Origin: Bryobacterales bacterium
GTDB lineage: Bacteria > Acidobacteriota > Terriglobia > Bryobacterales > Bryobacteraceae
Direction: 5' to 3'
DNA length: 25,482 bases
Assembly: GCA_016789785.1 (NCBI GenBank)
Contig: JAEUQE010000120.1
Coordinates: forward strand, 1-25,482
The notes beneath the pieces are model-generated. The model searched no databases. It saw only the letters and a list, made by a program, of their open reading frames with translations, and was not told where the DNA came from. A program made the position numbers and the translations under genes. The first letter of the stretch is position 1; each line of letters starts with the position of its first letter. Shown piece after piece: positions 7,288-15,029 of the stretch.

Positions 7288-8328
7288 ATGTTGCGCCGTG
7301 CCATTCTCTTCGGGGCGTTCACGCTCTTGCTCACTTCCGCGTACTATCGCGTCTCTTCGCCGGCAGTCATGTCCGAAGCCGCCAACGCTTTTCTTGCTTC
7401 GCTGAATCCGGAACAGCGTTCGAAGGCTGCGTTCGACTTCAAGGATGAAGAACGCTTCTTCTTTCACTTCGTGCCCGACAACAACCTTCAGCAGACGCGG
7501 GGACGCGGCCGCAAAGGGCTCACGATTCGCGAGATGAGCCCGCATCAGAAGCATCTCGCACATGCTCTGTTGAGCGCCGGCTTGAGCCAGCGTGGCTACA
7601 TCAAGGCGACTTCCATCATGAGCCTGGAAGACGTCCTTCGCATTCTGGAGAAGGATTCCGGGGAACGGCGCAATCCCGAGAAGTATTACTTCTCCATCTT
7701 CGGCGAGCCGAAAGAGAAGGGCACCTGGGGCTACCGCGTGGAAGGCCACCACATCAGCATTCACTTCACCATCGTCGACGGCAAAGTAGTGAGCACTCCT
7801 TTCTTCTACGGAGCCAACCCCGCCATGGTGAAAGAAGGCCCGCGCGCAGGCTTGCGGGTGCTGGCACGCGAAGAGGATCTGGCCCGCGATCTGCTCATGG
7901 CTCTTACTCCCGAGCAGAAGAAAGTGGCCATCGTGACCGCGGAAGCGTACAAGGATATTCTGACCGAGGCATCCCGCAAGGCGGCGCTCAGCGGTCAGCC
8001 TTCGGGCCTTTCCGCTGCAAAGATGAACGCCAAGCAGCGGCAGATGCTGCAGGCTGTGCTGGAAGAGTACTGTTACAATCTGCCGGACCAGGCCGCGCAA
8101 CACCGCCTTGAGATCATTAAGAAATCCGGCGCGAATCTCAACTTCGTTTGGGCGGGTGTCGCCGAAAAGGGCGGCCCGCACTACTATCGTATTCAAGGCC
8201 CAACGTTTCTTGTGGAGTATGACAACACGCAGAACAACTCCAACCATATCCATGCGGTGTGGCGCGAGACCGATGGCGATTGGGCGGAGGATCTGCTGAA
8301 AGCCCACTACCAGGCGAGCCACAAGTAA
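7288..8328 (+). CDS. Secreted DUF3500 family protein
   Basis: The 346-aa protein matches the DUF3500 family in overall pattern. It has an N-terminal signal segment (MLRRAILFGAFTLLLTSA), then repeated phrases of the type FLASLNPEQRSKAAFDF and LLMALTPEQKKVAIV. The centre reads KYYFSIFGEPKEKGTWGYRVEGHHISIHFTI, and the C-terminal half repeats this pattern (HYYRIQGPTFLVEYDNTQN, HIHAVWRE). The domain function is not established; members are common in soil bacteria and are often exported. The start has a strong Shine-Dalgarno, AAAGGAG, eight bases upstream. The gene appears monocistronic, with 241 bp before it and 396 bp of gene-free DNA after it. Confidence 0.85.
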   Translation: MLRRAILFGAFTLLLTSAYYRVSSPAVMSEAANAFLASLNPEQRSKAAFDFKDEERFFFHFVPDNNLQQTRGRGRKGLTIREMSPHQKHLAHALLSAGLSQRGYIKATSIMSLEDVLRILEKDSGERRNPEKYYFSIFGEPKEKGTWGYRVEGHHISIHFTIVDGKVVSTPFFYGANPAMVKEGPRAGLRVLAREEDLARDLLMALTPEQKKVAIVTAEAYKDILTEASRKAALSGQPSGLSAAKMNAKQRQMLQAVLEEYCYNLPDQAAQHRLEIIKKSGANLNFVWAGVAEKGGPHYYRIQGPTFLVEYDNTQNNSNHIHAVWRETDGDWAEDLLKAHYQASHK

Positions 8329-8724
8329 CGTTTTCGTTTTTCGTTCAGCCCTCAGCGCACGCCGCATGATTCATACCCGCGGCGTGCAAGCGTGTTTGGG
8401 CACGCCGAATGGCGCTTCGGAAGACGCGTTCGACCCGGCGAATTCGCTCTCCGGGGCGGGAGCTTGTTGAATTCCACGCCACGCCTGCGGAGCGCCTCTG
8501 AAGCCCCTGACAGACTTCTTCGAGGTGCAGCACCTACGACGATGCTCACGCCGCGCAATCCCTCCTTCTCAGGGACGGCTGTTTGTATTCAGAGGGCATA
8601 TTGAAGGCAGACGCCCTCTCGGCGCGAGAGCGCTCACCGCGGAAGAACTGATGCCGGCGAAGTCACGGGGAGTCTGCCGAGCCATGGCGTGCAAGCTTCT
8701 CGTCAGGGGCACGACCAGTGGCGG
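8329..8724. other. 396-bp gene-free region with two perfect hairpins
   Basis: No protein-coding gene can be supported here. Two perfect inverted repeats are visible. GCACGCCGC (8357-8365) pairs with GCGGCGTGC (8379-8387) across a 13-base loop. AGAGGGC (8591-8597) pairs with GCCCTCT (8613-8619) across a 15-base loop. Neither is followed by a clear T-run on either strand, so they are not classic terminators. The stretch lies between the stop of the DUF3500 gene and the stop of the minus-strand membrane protein, so both transcripts must end inside it. Confidence 0.5.
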
Positions 8725-9156
8725 CTACTTCGCGTCTTTGAATTGGTACAGCGAACCGAACAGCGCACCCAGCGCTCCGAACAGAATCCACAGCGTCGAT
8801 TGAAACTCCGGCATGCCTCCATAGAATCGGTTCGTTGCGCCGTAGAGTGAGATGCCGAAGAAGGCCACCGCGTACACAACGAACAGCAGACTCGTCTTGC
8901 GCCGCAGCGAGAGTGCAATCCCGATCAGTCCTGCCAGCGCGATCGCGAGCGTCCAATAGATTAGCGTCGTGCCGGTCCAAGGAACCATCGGGCACTTGAT
9001 CGCCTTCGCGCCGTCGATGAGTCCGAACAGCGAGAAAGCAAGCAGCGCCAGTGCGACTGGGATGTGATAGACGAAACTGAAAATTCGCAAGAACAGTCCA
9101 AAGATCTTCACAAGCGGCTCCACGAGGGCGATTGGATTGATTAAAAGACCCTCCAT
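8725..9156 (-). CDS. Small membrane protein of unknown function, four predicted helices
   Basis: The product is 143 aa when started at the ATG complementary to 9154-9156 (MEGLLINPIALVEPL). A longer in-frame start at 9237 adds a polar, arginine-rich stretch that overlaps the upstream region of the divergent gene and looks non-coding. Hydrophobic segments lie near residues 16-48, 62-84, 89-107 and 120-138. Charged residues between them (SLRRKTS at 83-89) suggest a cytoplasmic loop. I recognise no family. The gene is divergent from the Tat-exported enolase-family gene at 9259, with about 100 bp between starts. Strong hydrophobic periodicity is the main reason to accept it. Confidence 0.72.
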   Translation of the reverse strand: MEGLLINPIALVEPLVKIFGLFLRIFSFVYHIPVALALLAFSLFGLIDGAKAIKCPMVPWTGTTLIYWTLAIALAGLIGIALSLRRKTSLLFVVYAVAFFGISLYGATNRFYGGMPEFQSTLWILFGALGALFGSLYQFKDAK

Positions 9157-9226
9157 TCTACCAACGTTGATGGAAAGTTGCCCGCTCGTGCCGCACTCGA
9201 TCCAGGGCTCGCTTGTTTGCCGCCTC

Positions 9227-9238
9227 GTTCGATACACT
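9227..9238 (+). promoter_or_regulatory. Promoter-like motif GTTCGATACACT
   Basis: The 12-mer differs by one base from GTTCGATATACT at 7250-7261. It ends 20 bases before the ATG at 9259, with AGGAG in between. The inner TACACT resembles a -10 box. No clear -35 at normal spacing was found. Confidence 0.3.
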
Positions 9239-9258
9239 TGGCCTTCATAGGAGTTGCC

Positions 9259-10428
9259 ATGATGAGACGCCGTGAGTTCCTAAAAAGCGCTGCCGGAGGG
9301 GCCGCCCTCGGGTTCGTGATGCCGAAGTGCGTGGCGGCGATGCAGAAGCAGATGAGGATTACAGGCCTGGAAACGGACCTGCTGAAGACGCCTCCGCGAG
9401 AGCCGAACTATGACGCGATCCACAAGCTTGGGGTCGACACCGGGTCGGTGGTTCTTCGCATCAAAACCGACGCGGGCGTCACCGGATGGGCGAGTTCCAC
9501 CTTTGGCATGGTTGCGGGCGGACCACGCGTGGTGCAGGCGATTCTCGAACATGAGATCAAGCCTGTCATCACGGGTATGGACCCTTCGTTCCCGAAGAAG
9601 ATCCGCGCCGCGATTTGGAATGCGCTCGAGTATCACGGCGTCACCGGCGTGGTGCAATTTGCAATGGCGGCCACGGACATCGCTGTGTGGGACATTCTTG
9701 GCAAGGCCGCGGGACTGCCGGTCTACAAGATGCTTGGCGCCTATCGTGACCGTATGCCCGTCTACAGCATGTGCGGCTGGTACTACGACAACGATGCGGA
9801 TCTTTCGAAGTACAAGCGCCAGATCGAGACCGCTCTCGGACAGGGCTACCGTGCCATCAAGATCAAGACGGGCCGCTATGGTATTGATGACGACGTGCGG
9901 CGCATCCGTCTGGCGAAGGATCTTGCCGGCAAAGAGCGGCGCGTCATGTTGGACGCGAATCAAGTGTTCAACAAGAATGAGGCGATCCGCCGCGGCCGCA
10001 TCTATCAGGACATGGGAGTGTTCTGGTATGAGGAGCCGCTGCAACCGCATGAGATGGACGGCTACGCGCAACTGGCTCAGGAACTCGACGTGCGGATTGC
10101 GACCGGAGAGAACCTCTACACGCGGCACCAGTTCATGGACGTGATGCTGCGCAAGGGCGCGGACGTGGTGCAGCCAGACAACCGCCGTGCCGGTGGCGTC
10201 ACCGAATGGATGGAGATCGCGGCGATTGCCGATGGCTTCGGCCTGGAACTGGCAAGCCACGGTGGCGGATCGGCCAACATGAACATGTTGTGCGCGATTC
10301 CGAATGCCATCTACATGGAAACCGGAGGCGCGCAGAAGATGGTGAATGGCGAAGTGCTGGCTCCCGAAGCTCCGGGGATGAGCACCGAAGTGCCGCGCAG
10401 CCAGATTGAAAAATACAAGATCGGATAA
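9259..10428 (+). CDS. Tat-exported mandelate racemase/muconate lactonizing enzyme (enolase superfamily)
   Basis: This 389-aa enzyme starts at the ATG at 9259 (TAGGAG nine bases upstream) and has a Tat leader (MMRRREFLKSAAGGAALGF). The barrel keeps every mandelate-racemase-type catalytic residue. The bases are K201/K203 (AIKIKTGRYG), the metal ligands D232 (MLDANQ), E258 (YEEPL) and E284 (IATGENLY), and the dyad D307 (QPDNRRAGG) with H334 (ASHGGG). Spacings between these residues equal those of Pseudomonas mandelate racemase. Enzymes of this subgroup abstract the alpha proton of a 2-hydroxy or sugar acid; most environmental members are sugar-acid dehydratases. A Tat leader is unusual for them and places the reaction in the periplasm. 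The next gene follows by 12 bp, then a sulfatase, suggesting a joint role on an exported or extracellular substrate. Confidence 0.93.
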   Translation: MMRRREFLKSAAGGAALGFVMPKCVAAMQKQMRITGLETDLLKTPPREPNYDAIHKLGVDTGSVVLRIKTDAGVTGWASSTFGMVAGGPRVVQAILEHEIKPVITGMDPSFPKKIRAAIWNALEYHGVTGVVQFAMAATDIAVWDILGKAAGLPVYKMLGAYRDRMPVYSMCGWYYDNDADLSKYKRQIETALGQGYRAIKIKTGRYGIDDDVRRIRLAKDLAGKERRVMLDANQVFNKNEAIRRGRIYQDMGVFWYEEPLQPHEMDGYAQLAQELDVRIATGENLYTRHQFMDVMLRKGADVVQPDNRRAGGVTEWMEIAAIADGFGLELASHGGGSANMNMLCAIPNAIYMETGGAQKMVNGEVLAPEAPGMSTEVPRSQIEKYKIG

Positions 10429-10440
10429 GCTGGCTGTCTC

Positions 10441-11679
10441 ATGAAGCGCAGAACATTTCTCACCACCAGTGTTTCGGCGGTTCCGGTGATGCTTGCGGCA
10501 CAAAGTGGGCCTCCGAAGAAGATCGCCGCGATCATCACGGAGTACCGCCCAGGCTCGCACGCCGATGTGATCGTGGGCAAGTACCTGGAGGGCTTCAATC
10601 AGGACGATCGCCCTCCGTATCCGCGTTCGAAGATCGCCTGTATGTTCATCGAGCAGCTTCCGAAGCAGGACATGAGCCGTGAGCGCGCGAAGAAGTACAA
10701 AGTGCCCATCTATCGCACGGTGGATGAGGCGCTGTGTCTTGGCGGAGACAGGCTGGCCGTGGATGGCGTGCTGCTCATCGGCGAGCATGGCGACTACCCA
10801 ATGAACGACAAGCAGCAGACGCTCTATCCCCGCTTCGAACTTTTTCTCAAGATCACCGACGTGTTCCGGCGGAGCGGCCGTTCCGTGCCTGTGTTCAATG
10901 ACAAGCATCTTTCGTGGAGTTGGCGTCAGGCAAAGCGAATGGTGGAGATCTCCCGGGAACTGAAGTTTCCGATGCTCGCGGGCTCCTCGGTACCGGTCGC
11001 ACATCGCATCCCGTCAATCGATGCGCCCTATGGCGCCCGCCAGACGCATGCCGTTGCCATTTCGTACAGCGGTCTCGACATCTACGGCTTTCACGTGCTG
11101 GAGGCTCTGCAGTGCATGACCGAGCGCCGCCAAGGTGGAGAGTCCGGGGTGCGTGCCGTACAGTGCTTCGAACACCAGGCCTGTTGGGATTTCATCGATC
11201 GCAACGGCTGGGTGAAGCGCCTGTTTGAGCAAGCGCTGTCGCACAGCCACACGCGCGCCAAGGGCAATCCGAAGGAACTTGTGAAGGAGCCTGCCGTCTT
11301 CGTGGTGGACTACAACGACGGTCTGCAGGGCGCGGCGTTTCTGATGACCGGCCTGGTGGAAGATTTCACCGTGGCCATTGATGTCGAAGGACAGGCGCAG
11401 CCCGTGTCCACACTGATGAAGCTGCAGGAAGGGCGGCCGCATCACCACTTTGGCTGCCTGGTACGAAACATCGAGAAAATGTTTGAAACAGGAACGCCTC
11501 CTTATCCCGTGGAGCGCACTCTGCTGACGAGCGGCATTCTGGATTTCGCCCTGGAGTCGCGCAGTCAAGGCTACAAGAAGCTCGCGACTCCGGAACTGGG
11601 GCGAGTGCGCTATCAGGCTCCGAACGCTTCGCACTTCTGTCCCAAAGGCTGGGGCGGCGATGGGAAACGCTTGGATTAG
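10441..11679 (+). CDS. Conserved exported protein of unknown function (Tat-like leader)
   Basis: The 412-aa product starts MKRRTFLTTSVSAVPVMLAAQ, a Tat-type or Sec-type leader. The mature protein begins with a Rossmann-like segment (KKIAAIITEYRPGSHADVIVGKYLEGF). It continues with KYKVPIYRTVDEALCLGGDRLAVDGVLLIGEHGDYP and a later FNDKHLSWSWRQAKRMVEIS. The C-terminal half has PHHHFGCLVRNIEKMFETG. I recognise the type as a conserved protein of Acidobacteria and Planctomycetes, but no function is known to me. The first half is reminiscent of the nucleotide-binding half of Gfo/Idh/MocA proteins without an EKP motif. It lies 12 bp after the enolase-family gene and 26 bp before the sulfatase gene, so the three are probably co-transcribed. 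Confidence 0.85.
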   Translation: MKRRTFLTTSVSAVPVMLAAQSGPPKKIAAIITEYRPGSHADVIVGKYLEGFNQDDRPPYPRSKIACMFIEQLPKQDMSRERAKKYKVPIYRTVDEALCLGGDRLAVDGVLLIGEHGDYPMNDKQQTLYPRFELFLKITDVFRRSGRSVPVFNDKHLSWSWRQAKRMVEISRELKFPMLAGSSVPVAHRIPSIDAPYGARQTHAVAISYSGLDIYGFHVLEALQCMTERRQGGESGVRAVQCFEHQACWDFIDRNGWVKRLFEQALSHSHTRAKGNPKELVKEPAVFVVDYNDGLQGAAFLMTGLVEDFTVAIDVEGQAQPVSTLMKLQEGRPHHHFGCLVRNIEKMFETGTPPYPVERTLLTSGILDFALESRSQGYKKLATPELGRVRYQAPNASHFCPKGWGGDGKRLD

Positions 11680-11705
11680 ACACGGGAGGAAGGCGATCAA
11701 GACTT

Positions 11706-13049
11706 ATGTTGACACGACGCGATTTTCTGGCGGCCTCCGGAGCGGTGCTCAGTGCATCGGCGCAGACCACGGCGCGGCCGAACATTCTCTTCGTTCTTGC
11801 GGATGATCTTGGTTACGGGGACCTCGGCTGCTACGGGCAGAAGCGGATTCAGACTCCGAACATCGACCGTCTGGCGGCCGATGGTATCCGTTTCACACAG
11901 GCGTACTCAGGCGCAACCGTGTGTGCGCCGTCACGCTGCTGCCTAATGACGGGACGCCACACCGGCCATGCGACGGTCCGCGGGAACAAGAAGCCCGAAG
12001 TCGGGCTGAAGCCGAATGAGGTGACCGTTGCCTCCATGCTGAAGCAGGCGGGTTACCGGACGGCGCTGTTCGGGAAGTGGGGGCTCGGCGGGCCGGGCAA
12101 CGGCAGCATTCCGACCACGCGCGGCTTCGATGAATTCTACGGCTTTCATGATCAGCAGCACGCTCACAACTCCTATCCCGGGCACATTTGGGATGGCCCC
12201 GTCGAGAAGCAGTTGGTGGAGAACTGGTTCAACCAGAAGAAAAACTTCGTGCCGGATGTGTTCACGGCAAGGACCATCGACTTTCTACAGCGTTCCGACC
12301 CAAAGCCGTTCTTTCTCTACTACTCGACAACGATTCCGCATGCGAACAACGAACTCGGAGCCTTCCAGGCCAACGGGATGGATTCGCCTGACGATGGGCC
12401 TTATGCGAACGAGAACTGGCCGGCGGTGGAGAAGAGCTTCGCCGCAACCATCACAAGGCTCGATGCGCAGGTGGGACGCATTGTGGAGACGTTGAAGGCT
12501 CGCGGACTGTATGAGAACACGTTGATCTTTTTCTCAAGCGACAACGGTCCGCACAAGGAAGGCAATCACGACGCGAAGTTCTTCGGAAGTTCCGGGCCGT
12601 TGCGCGGAACCAAGCGAGATCTGTACGAGGGCGGCATTCGAGTTCCGGGGATTGCGGCGTGGAAGGGCCGGGTTGCCGGGGGACAGGTGCTCGACACGCC
12701 GTGGGCATTCTGGGACCTGCTGCCGACTGCCGCGGAACTGGCGGGTGCGAAGGCGCCGGCCGGCATTGATGGCGTGTCGATCGCGCCGCTGTTGCTTGGA
12801 AAAGGCAAGCCGCAACGCAGCCATTTCTACTGGGAGTTTCACGAGCGTGGCTTCCAGCAGGCGGTGCGCCGCGGTGATTGGAAACTGGTGCGCCAAGCGC
12901 CGAAGTTCCAACTCGAACTGTTTAACCTGGCCGAGGATGCCGGGGAGACTCGCAACCTCGCGGTGCAGTATCCGGAACGTGTGGCCGAGTTGGAGAAGCT
13001 GTTCGCGCAGCGGACGGACTCGGCGGAGTTTCCAGTGAAGCGGGCGTAA
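11706..13049 (+). CDS. Tat-exported Cys-type (formylglycine) sulfatase
   Basis: The 447-aa protein begins MLTRRDFLAASGAVLSASAQ, a Tat leader. The type I sulfatase signature is complete: CAPSRCCLMTGR starts at residue 73, whose cysteine would be converted to formylglycine. Metal ligands are D33 and D34 in ADDLGYGDLGCYG, plus D279-N280 in SSDNGPHKEGNH. GKWGLGGPG near residue 122 replaces the more common GKWHLG. The C-terminal end has the usual YWEFHERGFQQAVRRGDWKLV and ELFNLAEDAGETRNLA. It hydrolyses a sulfate ester, probably on a polysaccharide or aromatic compound, in the periplasm. No formylglycine-generating enzyme is encoded in the window, so maturation must come from elsewhere. It is the third gene of a run of Tat-exported proteins from 9259. 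Confidence 0.94.
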   Translation: MLTRRDFLAASGAVLSASAQTTARPNILFVLADDLGYGDLGCYGQKRIQTPNIDRLAADGIRFTQAYSGATVCAPSRCCLMTGRHTGHATVRGNKKPEVGLKPNEVTVASMLKQAGYRTALFGKWGLGGPGNGSIPTTRGFDEFYGFHDQQHAHNSYPGHIWDGPVEKQLVENWFNQKKNFVPDVFTARTIDFLQRSDPKPFFLYYSTTIPHANNELGAFQANGMDSPDDGPYANENWPAVEKSFAATITRLDAQVGRIVETLKARGLYENTLIFFSSDNGPHKEGNHDAKFFGSSGPLRGTKRDLYEGGIRVPGIAAWKGRVAGGQVLDTPWAFWDLLPTAAELAGAKAPAGIDGVSIAPLLLGKGKPQRSHFYWEFHERGFQQAVRRGDWKLVRQAPKFQLELFNLAEDAGETRNLAVQYPERVAELEKLFAQRTDSAEFPVKRA

Positions 13050-13050
13050 C

Positions 13051-13188
13051 CCGGCTTAAACCCAATACTGTTCACTTTGCACTTTGGTGCCGCGCACCTC
13101 GCGGCAACGCAGGCCTTCAGCCTGCCGCGTCCCGGCTCCTCGGGACGCTCGGCTATGCCCTAACTGAAGAGTATTGGGCTTGAACCGG
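13051..13188. repeat. MITE-like or REP-type element with 27-bp terminal inverted repeats
   Basis: The ends 13051-13077 and 13162-13188 are inverted copies matching at 22 of 27 positions, with the nine-base core CCCAATACT/AGTATTGGG intact. Inside are smaller hairpins: GTCCCG/CGGGAC (13129-13134 and 13141-13146), GCAGGC/GCCTGC (13109-13114 and 13120-13125), and CGCGGCA/TGCCGCG around them. The 138-bp unit begins two bases after the sulfatase stop codon. It has no coding potential. The structure fits a non-autonomous transposable element or an abundant palindromic intergenic repeat. I saw no second copy in this window. It might also end transcription of the sulfatase operon. Confidence 0.65.
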
Positions 13189-13366
13189 AGTGGTTCGGCA
13201 CGCCAGCGGCCCGCGATGCCGCGGTCACGTCGTAGAACACGGCGCCCCTTCGACAAGGTTCATCTTCAGCTCTTCGCCGTCACCGGACAGGGCTATGCCG
13301 ATCCCGGCGGCGACCGGCCTCTTGCACACGAACGCCGGCTCATGTGCAGCGGCAACCGCTTTATTC
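13189..13366. other. Gene-free stretch between the repeat and the radical SAM promoter
   Basis: No gene is supported here. A minus-strand frame stays open from 13578 down to 13225 and reads somewhat protein-like at its end (LSGDGEELKMNLVEGAP), but it crosses the start of the radical SAM gene and matches no family I know. It could be the remnant of a lost gene. Confidence 0.3.
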
Positions 13367-13395
13367 TTGACACCAAGTACTTTGCGTCCTAAAGT
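13367..13395 (+). promoter_or_regulatory. Sigma-70-type promoter of the radical SAM gene
   Basis: A perfect -35 box TTGACA (13367-13372) is separated by 17 bases from TAAAGT (13390-13395), a four-of-six match to the -10 consensus. Transcription would start near 13402, leaving a leader of under ten bases before ATG 13411. AAAGG at 13401-13405 is the only Shine-Dalgarno candidate and would sit at the very 5' end. Confidence 0.55.
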
Positions 13396-13410
13396 TATGC
13401 AAAGGCCACA

Positions 13411-14940
13411 ATGAAGCACCCCACCGAACACCTTCCGAGACGGCGCTGGATGCCGGAGCAAATGCGCGTCGCACCAAAGTTGGATCACAACATTCCGCCT
13501 GCGCCGGTGAGACCACTCATGGCGCTGCTGGTCAATCCGTTCTATGCGAAGGATCCGCACGCGAGCTTCGGCAAGCACGTGCTGACACCGTCACTGGCGA
13601 TGACCAGCTTTGCCGCCACCACTCCGGAACACTGGGAGATCCGCTACTGGGATGAGAACCTGCTGGACGGTCCACCTCCGCATGAACCGGTGCCGGAGGT
13701 GGTGGGCATCACCGTGCATCTCACCTTCGCCAAACGAGCCTTCGAACTGGCCCGCTGGTATCGCGGCCGTGGGAGCAAGGTGATTCTCGGCGGTCTGCAT
13801 GTGTTGTCGTGCCCGGAGGAGTGTGCGCCGCATGCCGATGCGCTGGCCATGGGCGACGGCGTACAGTTGTGGCCGCGAATCCTCGCCGATGTGGAAGCGG
13901 GGTCGCTCCAAACGCTGTACACGGCGGCTTACGATAACGACTACCGTGAAGATCCCGCGCCGCGACGTTCCATTCTTCCGCGCAAGAACTTCCTGACCAC
14001 AGCGAGTCTGATTGCGACACGTGGATGTCACAACCGCTGCGGCTTCTGTTATCTCTCCACGGATGGTCTGCGCATGCCCTATCGCAAGCGTGATCCGCGG
14101 CAGATCGTCTCAGAGTTTGAGAGCGAGGATCAGCCCTATGCCGTCTTCATCGACAACAACCTCGGCTCCGACCGTGCCTATCTACACACACTGTGCGAGG
14201 CGCTGCGGCCGCTCCAAAAGATCTGGAGTGCGGCTGTGTCGATCGATATCACCGACGATCACCGATTGATTCGCGCAATGGCGCTGGCGGGTTGCACGGG
14301 TGTGTTTGTGGGCTTCGAGTCGTTGACCGACGAGAATCTGGTGGATGCGCGTAAGAAAACTCCGAAGGCCGCCGACTATGCTCGCCGCGTGCGAATGCTG
14401 CACGACAACGGCATCCAAGTGAACGGGTCGTTTGTGGTGGGCTTCGATCATGACCGCAAGGATGTCTTCGAACGCACAGCGGAGTGGGTGGAAGAGAATC
14501 GCATGGAGTGCGCGACGTTTCACATTATGACGCCTTATCCCTCGACGCCGCTGTTTCGCCAGATGGAGACGCAGGGGCGCTTGCTGCATCGGAATTGGGA
14601 TTTGTACGACACGGCGCATGCGGTGTTCCGGCCCGTGCACATGTCAGCGGAGGAATTGGAGCGCGGCTATGCATGGCTCTATGAACGCCTGTTCTCGCAT
14701 GCCTCGATCTGGCGGCGGAGGCCGGCGGATTGGCGTGCAGTCGCACCATACCTGGCGATGTCGTATCTGTACAAGCGGTCGAACCGGTTCTGGCGGTTCT
14801 TGATTCAGCATGATCTCGTACATACGGTGTGGAGTCCACTGGTGGAGTTGACACGTTTGCGGCATTTGCGATTTCGGGCACGTCTGGCGGCGAGCGAGAC
14901 CGGCGAAGCGGTGGGCAGTGTCGTCTCGGCGGGCGTGTGA
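13411..14940 (+). CDS. B12-binding-domain radical SAM protein
   Basis: The 509-aa protein has an N-terminal cobalamin-binding-like Rossmann domain (about 35-165; MALLVNPFYAKDPHASFGKH, EVVGITVHLTFAKRAFELAR, VILGGLHVLSCPEECAPHAD). A radical SAM barrel follows, with its [4Fe-4S] motif ATRGCHNRCGFCYL: C206, C210 and C213. After it come DNNLGSDRAYLHTLCEAL, a GFESLTDENL segment, and GSFVVGFDHDRKDVFERTAEW, typical of the BchE/HpnP/HpnR-like class. The C-terminal 120 residues are rich in Trp and Arg. These enzymes methylate or rearrange lipids, antibiotics or tetrapyrroles. The reaction here cannot be told, and a B12-independent enzyme is possible because no DxHxxG motif is seen. It stands alone between a repeat element and the fad operon, with its own promoter. 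Confidence 0.9.
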   Translation: MKHPTEHLPRRRWMPEQMRVAPKLDHNIPPAPVRPLMALLVNPFYAKDPHASFGKHVLTPSLAMTSFAATTPEHWEIRYWDENLLDGPPPHEPVPEVVGITVHLTFAKRAFELARWYRGRGSKVILGGLHVLSCPEECAPHADALAMGDGVQLWPRILADVEAGSLQTLYTAAYDNDYREDPAPRRSILPRKNFLTTASLIATRGCHNRCGFCYLSTDGLRMPYRKRDPRQIVSEFESEDQPYAVFIDNNLGSDRAYLHTLCEALRPLQKIWSAAVSIDITDDHRLIRAMALAGCTGVFVGFESLTDENLVDARKKTPKAADYARRVRMLHDNGIQVNGSFVVGFDHDRKDVFERTAEWVEENRMECATFHIMTPYPSTPLFRQMETQGRLLHRNWDLYDTAHAVFRPVHMSAEELERGYAWLYERLFSHASIWRRRPADWRAVAPYLAMSYLYKRSNRFWRFLIQHDLVHTVWSPLVELTRLRHLRFRARLAASETGEAVGSVVSAGV

Positions 14941-14992
14941 TTCGAACTGCTGTAGCGGTGTTTCCGCGCTGTGCTAGATTCATCAAGGCATT

Positions 14993-15006
14993 CAACTAGA
15001 CAGTTG
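14993..15006. promoter_or_regulatory. Small dyad CAACT-N4-AGTTG upstream of the beta-oxidation operon
   Basis: CAACT (14993-14997) and AGTTG (15002-15006) form a perfect inverted repeat with a four-base centre, 23 bases before the FadB-like start. AGGAG follows at 15010-15014. Its size and place suit an operator, for instance for a TetR-family repressor, but a match this short could be chance. Confidence 0.3.
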
Positions 15007-15029
15007 TATAGGAGCACTGCACAGTTCGC

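Noticed and set aside
8357..8387. Nine-pair hairpin as terminator of the DUF3500 gene
   Set aside because: No T-run follows the stem in either direction; the T-rich bases lie before it on the plus strand.
9280..11004. Minus-strand open frame of 574 aa
   Set aside because: It is antisense to the enolase-family and following gene; low-complexity His/Arg-rich translation typical of high-GC shadow frames.
11706..13049. Sulfatase as a DUF1501-type protein
   Set aside because: The complete CAPSRCCLMTGR signature shows a true Cys-type sulfatase.
13225..13578. Minus-strand frame as a possible gene fragment
   Set aside because: It crosses the promoter and start of the radical SAM gene and matches no family I know; kept only as a note on the gene-free stretch.
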